From the NCBI GenBank assembly GCA_039908525.1, contig JAMOAY010000010.1:84167-148166 (forward strand): 64,000 nt of DNA, in the 5' to 3' direction. This DNA comes from Magnetaquicoccus sp039908525 (GTDB lineage Bacteria; Pseudomonadota; Magnetococcia; Magnetococcales; Magnetaquicoccaceae). Both the position numbers and the translations under genes were made by a program. Below, piece after piece: positions 26,164 through 34,102 of the stretch. Below the pieces are notes generated by a model, which had not been told where the DNA came from, did no database searches, and saw nothing but the letters and a program-made list of their open reading frames with translations. Numbering within the stretch: position 1 is the first letter of the stretch; every line of letters starts with the position of its first letter.

Positions 26164-26188
26164 GGCATCCCGGATGGTTCGGGGTGCC
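26164..26188 (+). terminator. hairpin after gcvPB
   Basis: GGCATCCCG (26164-26172) pairs with CGGGGTGCC (26180-26188), one G-U wobble, 7-base loop, followed by CCCCCTTTGT. It fits an imperfect intrinsic terminator ahead of eno. Confidence 0.45.
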
Positions 26189-26215
26189 CCCTTTGTCCCG
26201 TAAAAAAGGATGATC

Positions 26216-27514
26216 ATGAACACAATCAAAACGATACATGCTCGTGAGGTGTTGGACTCGCGCGGCAACCCGACGGTGGAGGTGGATGTTTGCACGGATC
26301 AGGGCGCCTCGGGTCGTGCCGCCGTGCCCTCCGGGGCCTCTACCGGCAGCCGCGAGGCGCTGGAGCTGCGGGATAGAGACCCGGCCCGTTACCTGGGCAA
26401 GGGGGTTCGCAAGGCGGTGGCGGCCGTCAACGGGGAGATTGCCCAGGCATTGCTGGGCAGGGACTGTCTTGCCCAACGGGAGATCGACGCCACCCTGCTG
26501 GCCCTGGATGGTACGGAGGATAAGAGTCGATTGGGGGCCAACGCCCTGTTGGGGGTCTCCATGGCCGTTGCCAAGGCCGCTGCCGTCAGTTCCCGGCAAC
26601 CGTTGTACCGCTATCTGGGGGGTGCCAACGCCCATCTGCTGCCGGTACCGATGATGAATATTATCAACGGCGGGGCGCATGCCGATAACAATGTTGATAT
26701 CCAGGAGTTCATGATCATGCCGGTGACGGCCTCTTCGGTCACCGAGGCGATTCGCATGGGGGCCGAGTGTTTCCACCACCTGAAAAAGGTGCTCAGGGAT
26801 CGGGGTTTGAACACGGCGGTGGGAGATGAAGGGGGCTTCGCACCCAATCTGGCTTCCAACGAAGAGGCCATCCAGGTGATATTGCAGGCGGTGGAACAGG
26901 CGGGTTATCGGCCGGGCGAGGATATCCTGCTGGCCCTGGATTGCGCCTCCTCGGAATTCTATCGGGAGGAGGTGGGCCAGTACTATCTGGCAGGAGAGGA
27001 TCGCAATCTGCACGTTGAAGAGTTGGTGGACTACTACGTGGATCTGTGCAACCGTTATCCGATCCTCTCCATCGAGGATGGCTGCGCCGAGAGCGATTGG
27101 CGGGGCTGGAAGTTGTTGACCGAGCGTCTGGGGAGACGGGTGCAACTGGTGGGGGATGACCTGTTTGTCACCAACCCGGCCATTCTGAGCCGTGGCATCC
27201 AGGAGGGGGTTGCCAACTCTATCCTTATCAAAGTCAATCAAATCGGAACTTTGACTGAGACTTTCGATGCGGTGGAGATGGCGCGGCGGGCCGGTTATAC
27301 CACGGTCATCTCCCACCGCTCCGGGGAGACCGAAGATACCACCATCGCCGACATGGCGGTGGCGGTCAATGCCGGGCAGATCAAGACCGGTTCCTTGAAC
27401 CGTTCCGACCGGCTGGCCAAATACAATCAGTTGATAAGAATCGAGGAAGCGTTGGGTTCTGCGGCCCGGTTTGTCGGCAGGAAGGTGTTTTACAATCTCT
27501 CTCCGTCTGCCTGA
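26216..27514 (+). CDS. eno: enolase
   Basis: Enolase interconverts 2-phosphoglycerate and PEP in glycolysis and is a component of RNA-degrading complexes in some bacteria. The 432-residue protein has EVLDSRGNPTVEVDV, the catalytic loop PSGASTGSREA, GDEGGFAPNL, metal ligands in ALDCASSEFY and SIEDGCAE, LVGDDLFVTN, the catalytic lysine in LIKVNQIGT and SHRSGETEDTTIAD. The ATG at 26216 is preferred because AAGGA lies at proper spacing, whereas the ATG at 26210 touches that ribosome-binding site. Full length, no oddities. Confidence 0.97.
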   Translation: MNTIKTIHAREVLDSRGNPTVEVDVCTDQGASGRAAVPSGASTGSREALELRDRDPARYLGKGVRKAVAAVNGEIAQALLGRDCLAQREIDATLLALDGTEDKSRLGANALLGVSMAVAKAAAVSSRQPLYRYLGGANAHLLPVPMMNIINGGAHADNNVDIQEFMIMPVTASSVTEAIRMGAECFHHLKKVLRDRGLNTAVGDEGGFAPNLASNEEAIQVILQAVEQAGYRPGEDILLALDCASSEFYREEVGQYYLAGEDRNLHVEELVDYYVDLCNRYPILSIEDGCAESDWRGWKLLTERLGRRVQLVGDDLFVTNPAILSRGIQEGVANSILIKVNQIGTLTETFDAVEMARRAGYTTVISHRSGETEDTTIADMAVAVNAGQIKTGSLNRSDRLAKYNQLIRIEEALGSAARFVGRKVFYNLSPSA

Positions 27515-27617
27515 TACGGCAGGCTGACGGTGTGTGCCCCTTGGCTGCCACCCCCCGGCAACGGTGGTGGCCGTTGGACGGAAAGGGTGGGTTGTCCATC
27601 TCAAGCGGAGAAAATGG

Positions 27618-28112
27618 ATGTCTGACTCGGTCCAGGCGGGTTCTGTGGAGGGCATGAAGATCGGGGTGGTGGCCAAGCGGTTGGGTATCTCCATCCGCAC
27701 GATCCACATGTACGAACGGGAGGGGCTGCTGATCGCCCACAAAAACGCTGCCGGTACCCGCTATTTCAACGAGCGGGATGTGGAGTGGCTGACGGAGATA
27801 CGGCGCTTGATCAAATCCGGTATCGGGATTGCCGGTATTCGTCATCTGCTGTCCCTGGTGCCGTGTTGGGAGATCAAGGGCTGTATCTTCGACGATCACC
27901 GGGCGTGTCCGGTGATCGTGGATCATGATTTTCCCTGCTGGGCCAAGAAGGGCAATCTCTGCCAAAGCTCTCTGCAGGAGTGCCGCCGGTGTGCTGTGCA
28001 TGAGATCCGTTTCAGTGTGGGCCGATTGAAACATCGCTTGCAGATCAGTCTCAAAAGTGCGCCCGGGGAGGGGAGTGCCTCCTCTCCTGACCCGGTTTCG
28101 GAGTTGCACTGA
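27618..28112 (+). CDS. MerR-family regulator with cysteine-rich C-terminal domain
   Basis: This 164-residue protein has a MerR winged helix-turn-helix over residues 13-80 (MKIGVVAKRLGISIRTIHMYEREGLL, then TRYFNERDVEWL). The C-terminal part is not a classic metal-binding or drug-binding domain. It holds seven cysteines: C83 (PCWEIKGC89), C97, C107 (PCWAKKGNLC115), C122 and C125. The CW pairs resemble the CW motifs of small redox/metal two-CW proteins. It may sense redox state or a metal. GGAG precedes the ATG at 27618. It lies 103 bases after eno and before a SppA-type gene; targets are unknown. Confidence 0.8.
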   Translation: MSDSVQAGSVEGMKIGVVAKRLGISIRTIHMYEREGLLIAHKNAAGTRYFNERDVEWLTEIRRLIKSGIGIAGIRHLLSLVPCWEIKGCIFDDHRACPVIVDHDFPCWAKKGNLCQSSLQECRRCAVHEIRFSVGRLKHRLQISLKSAPGEGSASSPDPVSELH

Positions 28113-28161
28113 GGGTGTGGGGGATGGTCCCGTTGATCTTTGCCGAGGTAGCCAATCGAGA

Positions 28162-29157
28162 ATGATGAACAAGCTGGAGCCGGGTCTGTCCGATGCCGAT
28201 TCTCCTGTTGGGTTGTCGCCGGATCGGGTCGGCATAGAGTGGTTGGAACGGGTTGAGGCCAGTCGGGCCGAAGAGCGGGCCGCCCTGGAGTCCATCCTGG
28301 TGGAGCATCTGAAGGAGCAGAAACGGCTCCGACGCGGCAAAAACGGTTTTCGTTTGTTCATTGCGCTCTATCTGTTGGCCCTTTTCTGGGCGGGTACCGC
28401 CGAGCAGTGGCGCCACCTGGAGTTGCAGGCCATACCCCACAAGAAACATACAGCTGTGGTGGATATTCGGGGTCCCATCCTGGCCGCAACCAACAACAGT
28501 GCCGAAATGATTGTCAAAGGTCTGACCAAGGCGTTCGAGGATCCCAATACGGCAGGGGTGGTGTTGCGCATCAACAGCCCGGGCGGCAGTCCGGTGCAAT
28601 CCGGACAGGTGTATGATGAGATCACCCGATTGCGACAGCGTTTTCCCGGTATGCCCTTTTTTGCTGCCCTGGAGGATCTGTGCGCCTCCGGGGGCTATTA
28701 TATTGCGGCAGCCGCCCCCTTCATCTATGCCGACAAAGCCACCCTGGTCGGCTCCATCGGAGTGGTTCTGCAGGGCTTTGGTTTCCAGGAAACCCTGAAC
28801 AAGTTGGGCATGGAGAGCCGTCTGATGACTGCGGGCAAGAACAAGGCCTTTCTCAGTCCGTTTGCCCCCCTGGATGAGTCCGAGAAAAGCCACGCGCAGA
28901 CACTTTTGAGTACGATTCACAAACAGTTTGTGGAGGCGGTGCGCAAGGGCCGTGGTGAACGGCTCAGAACCTGGAAGGCAGAGCTGTTCGAGGGGTTGAT
29001 CTGGACCGGAGAAGAGGCGGTGGAGTTGGGGTTGGTGGATGGGTTGGGGTCGGTAGCCTGGCTGGCCCGGGAGCGGATCAAGGAGGAGCGGGTGGTCGAT
29101 TTCACCCAGAAAAGCGATTGGTTGAGTCGTATCTCCAAAGAGATGGGGATCCACTGA
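28162..29157 (+). CDS. sppA: signal peptide peptidase SppA-type S49 protease
   Basis: This 331-residue membrane-anchored serine protease of family S49 cleaves leftover signal peptides. A charged N-terminal region of about 60 residues precedes a single transmembrane segment (about 64-80, FRLFIALYLLALFWAG). The protease domain has VVLRINSPGGSP, the nucleophile S176 in CASGGYYIA, and the candidate general-base lysine K228 in AGKNKAF, matching the single-domain Bacillus form rather than the double-domain E. coli form. The cytosolic N-terminal extension is long for the family. Start is the first of two tandem ATG codons; the ribosome-binding site is weak. Confidence 0.88.
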   Translation: MMNKLEPGLSDADSPVGLSPDRVGIEWLERVEASRAEERAALESILVEHLKEQKRLRRGKNGFRLFIALYLLALFWAGTAEQWRHLELQAIPHKKHTAVVDIRGPILAATNNSAEMIVKGLTKAFEDPNTAGVVLRINSPGGSPVQSGQVYDEITRLRQRFPGMPFFAALEDLCASGGYYIAAAAPFIYADKATLVGSIGVVLQGFGFQETLNKLGMESRLMTAGKNKAFLSPFAPLDESEKSHAQTLLSTIHKQFVEAVRKGRGERLRTWKAELFEGLIWTGEEAVELGLVDGLGSVAWLARERIKEERVVDFTQKSDWLSRISKEMGIH

Positions 29158-29184
29158 CTCGGGAACCGGAAAGGAACAGGGACC

Positions 29185-30747
29185 ATGGCGGAGAATCATT
29201 CATCGCACACTTTCCTCGACACCATCCTGCGTCTGGATGCCAACCCGGATGTCACCGGTTTGGTGCAGTTTGTCCAGGAGTGTGGGCACCCTGTTCAGGA
29301 TCTGCTGTTGGCTGTGCCGGAACTGTTGATCCAGTGCCGCATGCGTCCGGCCTTTCTTCTGGCCATGTTCCTCAACAATAACGGCTATCGTGGCCCGGTC
29401 TTGTCCGCTGCCCTGAGCCTGGGGGGATGGTTGTTCAACAAAGAGGATGAGGAGGCAAACGGTTTGGCCCTGTTGCAGGCCCAGGCCGATCAGCTTGCTC
29501 CGGAGCAGAGGCAGTTGTTGCACGACGAGGTGTTGTCGCCGTTGCTGTCACAGTTGTTGGCGGCCGCATTCGAGCAGCAGGACAATGGGCGGATCCTGAA
29601 GATCCTGGCCATTCATCAGGCGTTGTTTCCCCGTTTTCGTACCCTGTTTGACTGGCAGGCGCCGGTGCCCACCCTTTCCCTGGAGGAGATGCGGCGACGA
29701 GGTCGTGCCCAGGCCCGCCTGATCTCCTGCGAGCTGCCCCCGGCCGGAACGACCCGCCAACGGCGACGTGCCGTGGTTGCCATGCGGGAGCGTTTCTACT
29801 TTGGCAATCCGCTGTCCCGCCTTTCCGATTTCGGACCCCGCATTGTTGCGGCCATGGAGGGGTATGGCTGGCAGGTCAGCGAATCCCCGTTTCGCTGTTC
29901 CACTTTGGATGAGTTGGAGGAGGATTGTCGCACCATCGTTGATGTGTGTCGGCAACAGCAGGCGGAGTTGCTGGTGATGGATCTGAATGTCACCATCCGG
30001 GCGCCGGCGAGGGATGAGATGATCGTGCAATTGCGCCGGGACAACCCGGAGATCCGGGTGGTGGGGTGCATGATTGATGCTTTTTGTTTTACAGATGAGG
30101 TATTGATTGCGGCGACCGCCCATCTGGATCTGCTGTGGACCCGGGATGTTCCTTCCCGGCCCTTGTGGCAGAGACCGGTCATGGGCAACAAGGTGCTGAA
30201 CCTGCTCTTTCCCAACGCGGGACGGTTGGGTGGCACGGAACGGCCTCTGATTCCGGAACCTCTGTTTGCGGGGGGGGTGACGGCCAAGTATGTACCCCAT
30301 CGGGCCTTCTGGTTGGCCGCCACGGAACGGATGGGGTTGCCCCTGCAGTCCCGCCTCTCCACGCATCTGGAGGATGGACTCCCTCCGCTCGACAGTTTTG
30401 CGCTCTACATGCGCTCTCTGGAAGAGTCCACCTGCTGTCTCAGTCTGTCCATGCGCTACGATCAAAGCCATGTTGCGACCTTTCGCGGCTTTGAGGTGGC
30501 GCTCAGCGGCGCCCTGCTGGTGCAGGAGGCGACCGAGGAGATGCACCACTATTTTATTCCAGGGGAGCACTACCTGGAGTTTTCCAGCCTGGCCGAACTG
30601 GCGGCGGTGATCCGTTTTATTCGTGAAAACCGGGAGGAGGCCGAGGAGGTGCGCCGCAATGGCCACCGGTTTGCCCGGCAGCACTACAACGACGAGAAAA
30701 TTGTGGGCTATCTGGACCGGAGGCTTTTTCATCCGGCGCAGGCATGA
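29185..30747 (+). CDS. CgeB-like glycosyltransferase
   Basis: This 520-residue protein has a helical N-terminal region (1-190) and a C-terminal half like CgeB/GT-B proteins. It includes MRERFYFGNPLSRLSDFG, LLVMDLNVTIRAPARDEM, and the end FRGFEVALSGALLVQEATEE with FIPGEHYLEFSSLAELAAVI, the usual nucleotide-sugar-binding tail of the Glyco_trans_1_2 family. Substrates are unknown. It follows sppA by 27 bases and ends convergent with nfo. A flagellar or surface glycosylation role is plausible given the nearby modification genes but is not shown here. Confidence 0.72.
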   Translation: MAENHSSHTFLDTILRLDANPDVTGLVQFVQECGHPVQDLLLAVPELLIQCRMRPAFLLAMFLNNNGYRGPVLSAALSLGGWLFNKEDEEANGLALLQAQADQLAPEQRQLLHDEVLSPLLSQLLAAAFEQQDNGRILKILAIHQALFPRFRTLFDWQAPVPTLSLEEMRRRGRAQARLISCELPPAGTTRQRRRAVVAMRERFYFGNPLSRLSDFGPRIVAAMEGYGWQVSESPFRCSTLDELEEDCRTIVDVCRQQQAELLVMDLNVTIRAPARDEMIVQLRRDNPEIRVVGCMIDAFCFTDEVLIAATAHLDLLWTRDVPSRPLWQRPVMGNKVLNLLFPNAGRLGGTERPLIPEPLFAGGVTAKYVPHRAFWLAATERMGLPLQSRLSTHLEDGLPPLDSFALYMRSLEESTCCLSLSMRYDQSHVATFRGFEVALSGALLVQEATEEMHHYFIPGEHYLEFSSLAELAAVIRFIRENREEAEEVRRNGHRFARQHYNDEKIVGYLDRRLFHPAQA

Positions 30748-30751
30748 CCGA

Positions 30752-30774
30752 CACCCGCCTGCCGCAGGCGTGTG
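30752..30774. terminator. convergent terminator hairpin
   Basis: CACCCGCCTG (30752-30761) pairs with CAGGCGTGTG (30765-30774), one mismatch, 3-base loop, in the 74-base gap between two convergent genes. No long U-tract is seen on either side. Confidence 0.45.
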
Positions 30775-30821
30775 CTCAGGATGGGCGGGTTGTTGTCATT
30801 CGGCTGGGCTGCATCCGCTAC

Positions 30822-31679
30822 CTACCTGTCCGGGTCTGACTCGATCATTCCGTACAGCAGCTGGATCTCCGCCGGCCAGAGGGTTTCGTCGATGGTCTCC
30901 AGGATGAGGGGGATCTCGTCCAGACGCGCATCGTTGACGATCCTGCGGAACAGTTCGACCCCCAGCTTGCCCTTGCCGATACTTTCGTGCCGGTCCACCC
31001 GGCTGCCCAGGTCGGGCTTGGAGTCGTTGAGGTGCATGCCGCGAAGGTACTGCATGCCGATGAGCGCCTCAAAGCTGGCGAAGAAATCGGCATACCCCTC
31101 GGCGGTGCGGAGCTCATAGCCCGAGGTGAAGGCGTGGCAGGTATCCAGGCAGACGCCCACTCGGGATTTGTCCTCCACCCGCTGGATGAGCGCGGCGATC
31201 TGTTCCAGACGGTAACCGAGATTGGAGCCTTGCCCTGCGGTGTTCTCGATGACGGCGGTGACGCCGTTTGTCGCCTCCATGGCCCGATTCAGTGCCTCGC
31301 CAATCCGGTCCAGGCAGAGTTCCTCGGATATTTGCCGCAGATGGCTGCCTGGGTGGAAGTTCAACAGGGGCAGCCCCAACGCTGCACAGCGCTGCATCTC
31401 GTCGATAAAGGCGTGCAGCGACTTCTCCCACGCGGACGGATCGGGGTTTCCCAGGTTGATCAGGTAGCTGTCGTGGGGCAGCACATCCTGCGGGCGGTAT
31501 CCCCCTGCGGCCAGGTTGGCCTGGAAGGCGTCAATCTGCCGGGTTGTCAGGGGCGGGGAGTGCCACTGCCGCTGGTTTTTGGTGAACAGGGCGAAGGCCT
31601 TGGCCCCGATGGCCGTCGCGTTCAAAGGTGCATTCTCGATGCCCCCGCCGATGCTGACATGGGCTCCAATGCGCTTCAC
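30822..31679 (-). CDS. nfo: endonuclease IV (deoxyribonuclease IV)
   Basis: This 285-residue AP endonuclease of the zinc-dependent Nfo family cuts 5' to abasic sites in base excision repair. Metal ligands are in NFHPGSHL, VIENTAGQG, CLDTCHAF, HLNDSKPDLGSRVDRHESIGKG (first half) and LETI. The GTG at 31679 is chosen: it opens the canonical VKRIGAHVSIGGG and has GAGGG seven bases upstream. The longer frame to 31853 runs through the basic tail of the neighbouring gene in another phase. It is the last gene of a four-gene minus-strand group with mobA. Confidence 0.94.
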   Translation of the reverse strand: MKRIGAHVSIGGGIENAPLNATAIGAKAFALFTKNQRQWHSPPLTTRQIDAFQANLAAGGYRPQDVLPHDSYLINLGNPDPSAWEKSLHAFIDEMQRCAALGLPLLNFHPGSHLRQISEELCLDRIGEALNRAMEATNGVTAVIENTAGQGSNLGYRLEQIAALIQRVEDKSRVGVCLDTCHAFTSGYELRTAEGYADFFASFEALIGMQYLRGMHLNDSKPDLGSRVDRHESIGKGKLGVELFRRIVNDARLDEIPLILETIDETLWPAEIQLLYGMIESDPDR

Positions 31680-31683
31680 AGGG

Positions 31684-32094
31684 TTACCCTCGCGCCTTTT
31701 TCTTTTTGCCCCGCTTGCCGTGTCTGCTCTTGCCGGACCGTTTTTCGACCGCTTTTTTCTGTTTTTCCTGCGGTTCCTCTTGGCCGACCTCGGCTTTGCG
31801 TGGTGCGCGTGTACAGGCCTGCCGTTCCTGCTTGGTGCTGGGCAGCATGCCATCGATCATGGTCTGAAACTCGGTCACAATGGTTTCCGGGGCCTTGTTG
31901 GGCATGGCGTCGGCACCCCTCTTGGCCGGTGTGCTGCCGGTTGGGGGCTGCGCTCTCCTCTCATTGTCCAGATCAATCGCCAGCCCTTCCTGAAACAACT
32001 GCTCATCGACGCGGGCAGACTTTTTGAGTCGTTTGCCGACAGTCTCCGGGGTGGTGTGTTGATCGGCGTTCTGCTGCTGTTTGTTTTTGTTCAT
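31684..32094 (-). CDS. small basic hypothetical protein
   Basis: This 136-residue hydrophilic protein has a polar, probably disordered N-terminus (MNKNKQQQNADQHTTPETVG), a central helix (TIVTEFQTMIDGMLPSTKQE) and a strongly basic tail (KAVEKRSGKSRHGKRGKKKK). The tail could bind nucleic acid. No family is recognised. AGAGG lies six bases before the ATG. It ends four bases before the nfo start and probably shares its transcript. Confidence 0.6.
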   Translation of the reverse strand: MNKNKQQQNADQHTTPETVGKRLKKSARVDEQLFQEGLAIDLDNERRAQPPTGSTPAKRGADAMPNKAPETIVTEFQTMIDGMLPSTKQERQACTRAPRKAEVGQEEPQEKQKKAVEKRSGKSRHGKRGKKKKARG

Positions 32095-32116
32095 GGGGGG
32101 CCTCTAAGGGTTCGTG

Positions 32117-32488
32117 TCAGCGGAGGAAGAGAGAGAGGATCACCAGAAAGGAGAAGGCGATAACACTGACCACCACCCCGGAAAAGGCATCCTTTTTGAC
32201 GGTGTCCATGCGTTTTTCCAACGTGGTGACCATGCGACCAGACTCTGCGGCGGCGTGCACCACATCTTTGACTTTGCCATTCAGCCCTTCGATCTCCGCC
32301 AGTTTCTTTCGGAAGGACTCCCTGTCAGCCTTTTGTGATTCGAGAAGGGTGCGCAGGGTCTCCATCAACTCGTGCACATCGGCCTCCAGTTGCTGGATGC
32401 GATGCTCTTGCTGGGTCACCACATCATGTCCTGCAGCGACGCGCTGCTGCAGATTGTTCATCGGATCGACTGCCGACTCTTCGTCCAT
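32117..32488 (-). CDS. tail-anchored coiled-coil protein
   Basis: This 123-residue protein has a long coiled coil (about 10-95, QQEHRIQQLEADVHELMETL onward) and one C-terminal transmembrane segment (about 102-121, FSGVVVSVIAFSFLVILSLF). It should sit in the inner membrane with its coiled coil in the cytoplasm. The ATG at 32488 has GAGGTG eight bases upstream. It starts three bases after the mobA stop and so lies in the same operon. No specific function is evident. Confidence 0.68.
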   Translation of the reverse strand: MDEESAVDPMNNLQQRVAAGHDVVTQQEHRIQQLEADVHELMETLRTLLESQKADRESFRKKLAEIEGLNGKVKDVVHAAAESGRMVTTLEKRMDTVKKDAFSGVVVSVIAFSFLVILSLFLR

Positions 32489-32490
32489 TA

Positions 32491-33177
32491 TCACACACCT
32501 CGATAATCGGTGAAACCACTGCAAGCGGCAAGGCTTGCCCTTTTTCTTGCGCACCAGAGCTCTGCGGTCTGCAAGTCCGCAGGCCGGTTGATGTTAAAAA
32601 ACGGGTCTGGAGCATCACCCGACGGGGCAAACCACACCTTGTGGTGGGGGTGATGGTGAAACCATTCCTGCAGTGACGATTCCCCTTTTGCAAGGGCAGC
32701 TGTCAGCCGCTGCGTGGCGGCGCGTGGCCACAGCGCAACCACCCAGTGACAGCGGTCGGCACTGGCGGCCACCACACACTCGGCCGGCGCCATCTGCGGC
32801 AGAGGGTGACACATCTTTTCCAGCAGATTGGCGGGCAGAAAGGGCAGATCGACGGCAACGGAGAGGATCCACTCCGCATCGGTGGCAGCAAAGGCTGCCT
32901 CCACGCCTGCCAACGGCCCCAGCCTTTCACGGCGCACGTCGGCAATGACGGGCAGGCCAAACGGCGCAAACCGATCCAGGTCGCCATGGGCACTGATCAC
33001 CAAGCGGTCCAGTTGAGGCGTCAGCCGCTGCAAGACATGCGCGAGCAGGGGACGGCCCGCCAGAGGGAGCCACGCCTTGTCCCCCTGACCTCCCATACGC
33101 CTTGCCAACCCGCCCGCCAGGATCAGACCGGTGATGGGGGGCGGGGCGCAGCCCGTTGCCGGCAGGGAAACCTTCAT
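32491..33177 (-). CDS. mobA: molybdenum cofactor guanylyltransferase MobA
   Basis: MobA attaches GMP to molybdopterin cofactor, giving the MGD form used by DMSO-reductase-family enzymes. This 228-residue protein has the nucleotide-binding loop GLILAGGLARRMGGQGDKAW and the metal aspartate region SVAVDLPFLPANL, followed by FFNINRPADL. Start at 33177 gives MKVSLPAT; six codons upstream lies an ATG without improvement. It heads the minus-strand group ending in nfo. No other molybdenum genes are in the window. Confidence 0.92.
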   Translation of the reverse strand: MKVSLPATGCAPPPITGLILAGGLARRMGGQGDKAWLPLAGRPLLAHVLQRLTPQLDRLVISAHGDLDRFAPFGLPVIADVRRERLGPLAGVEAAFAATDAEWILSVAVDLPFLPANLLEKMCHPLPQMAPAECVVAASADRCHWVVALWPRAATQRLTAALAKGESSLQEWFHHHPHHKVWFAPSGDAPDPFFNINRPADLQTAELWCARKRASLAACSGFTDYRGV

Positions 33178-33528
33178 GGCCCGACAGCAGAACATATTTC
33201 GCTCTGGAAATCAAGCAAACAGTGTGCCTGCTCTCGATGATTCTGCGGGTCAGGTCGGTTCATGGTGTATCCTGTGCCAGTTCGTGGATGATCCCAATAG
33301 GGTGGTATTCTCTTTTGGTGAATAATGACAGGCAATGCCGGCGTTGCTGTATCCGCTTCCCAGGAGAGTACATTGTTTGCGACCGGTTCCGCGGAATGGA
33401 TTTGTATTTTTTGGGTTCAGGACAGAAATAAAATTTGATGGACCGCCTGGGTTGTATTACATTGCAGGTGAGGTCCATATGGACAGCTCGCAGGTTCATG
33501 TTTGTATCATCTGACAGGAGGATTATCT
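33178..33528. other. non-coding region between mobA and the H-NS-like gene
   Basis: This 351-base divergent intergenic region has no convincing reading frame. It is AT-richer than its surroundings near 33380-33500 and holds the promoter at 33435-33463 and an inverted repeat (ATGGACC at 33438-33444, GGTCCAT at 33472-33478). A mobA promoter should also lie here but I cannot place it. Confidence 0.5.
33435..33463 (+). promoter_or_regulatory. candidate sigma-70 promoter of the H-NS-like gene
   Basis: TTGATG and TACATT are separated by exactly 17 bases, about 65 bases upstream of the start codon. A 7-base inverted repeat brackets the -10 region, which could be an operator. Confidence 0.5.
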
Positions 33529-33900
33529 ATGGCCAAGGAGAAGAAGACAGAGATGGATTACCAGAAAGTTCAGACGGCAATTGCAGAATTGCCCTTGGAG
33601 GAGTTGGTTGTGTTGAAAGCGGATGTGGACAACTTCATCAAGCAGCGACAGAAAGAACGCCGGAGAGAGATCTATACCCGGATGATGGAGATGGCCCAGG
33701 CGGCCGGGTTTGACTCTGCTGAGGCGTTTATTGCCTCCCAGGGCAAAACTCCCCGGAGCGACAAGGGCGTACGCCTGCCCCCCAAATATTGCAACCCCCA
33801 GAATACCAAACAGACCTGGTCCGGCAAGGGGCGCAAACCGGGCTGGGTGATCTCTCACCTCGCGAGCGGTGGACAGATGGAGACCTTGGAAATCGGTTGA
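33529..33900 (+). CDS. H-NS-family nucleoid protein
   Basis: This 123-residue H-NS/StpA-like protein has an N-terminal coiled-coil oligomerisation region (about 8-60) and the C-terminal DNA-binding signature KYCNPQNTKQTWSGKGRKPGW, whose core TWSGKGRKP inserts into AT-rich minor grooves. Such proteins silence AT-rich acquired DNA. AGGAGG lies at ideal spacing before the ATG at 33529. It is a single-gene unit with its own promoter and a strong hairpin after it. Length is normal for the short proteobacterial type. Confidence 0.9.
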   Translation: MAKEKKTEMDYQKVQTAIAELPLEELVVLKADVDNFIKQRQKERRREIYTRMMEMAQAAGFDSAEAFIASQGKTPRSDKGVRLPPKYCNPQNTKQTWSGKGRKPGWVISHLASGGQMETLEIG

Positions 33901-33941
33901 CCCGCAGTGCATCTCTCTTGAGCCTCTCTGCGCAGCAAGGA

Positions 33942-33973
33942 CCGCTCCAGGGGTCGCAGGGTCCCTGGAGCGG
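33942..33973. terminator. strong hairpin after the H-NS-like gene
   Basis: CCGCTCCAGGG (33942-33952) is perfectly complementary to CCCTGGAGCGG (33963-33973), 11 base pairs, 10-base loop. There is no U-tract after it (GGGAGGGGGC), so termination would be Rho-assisted or it belongs to a dispersed repeat. Confidence 0.5.
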
Positions 33974-34023
33974 GGGAGGGGGCAAAAACAGCCGCCGGGA
34001 GTGCCCTGCCTGTGGGTGAGGGG

Positions 34024-34052
34024 TTGCGTTTCTTCCTGTTTTGCCAGATTAT
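34024..34052 (+). promoter_or_regulatory. candidate sigma-70 promoter of the CZB diguanylate cyclase
   Basis: TTGCGT and GATTAT are separated by 17 bases, 50 bases upstream of the TTG start at 34103. Confidence 0.4.
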
Positions 34053-34102
34053 GCACGCAGGCTGTGCTTGATCAATCAGGAGAGATGGTGTAGGAGGCGT
34101 CC

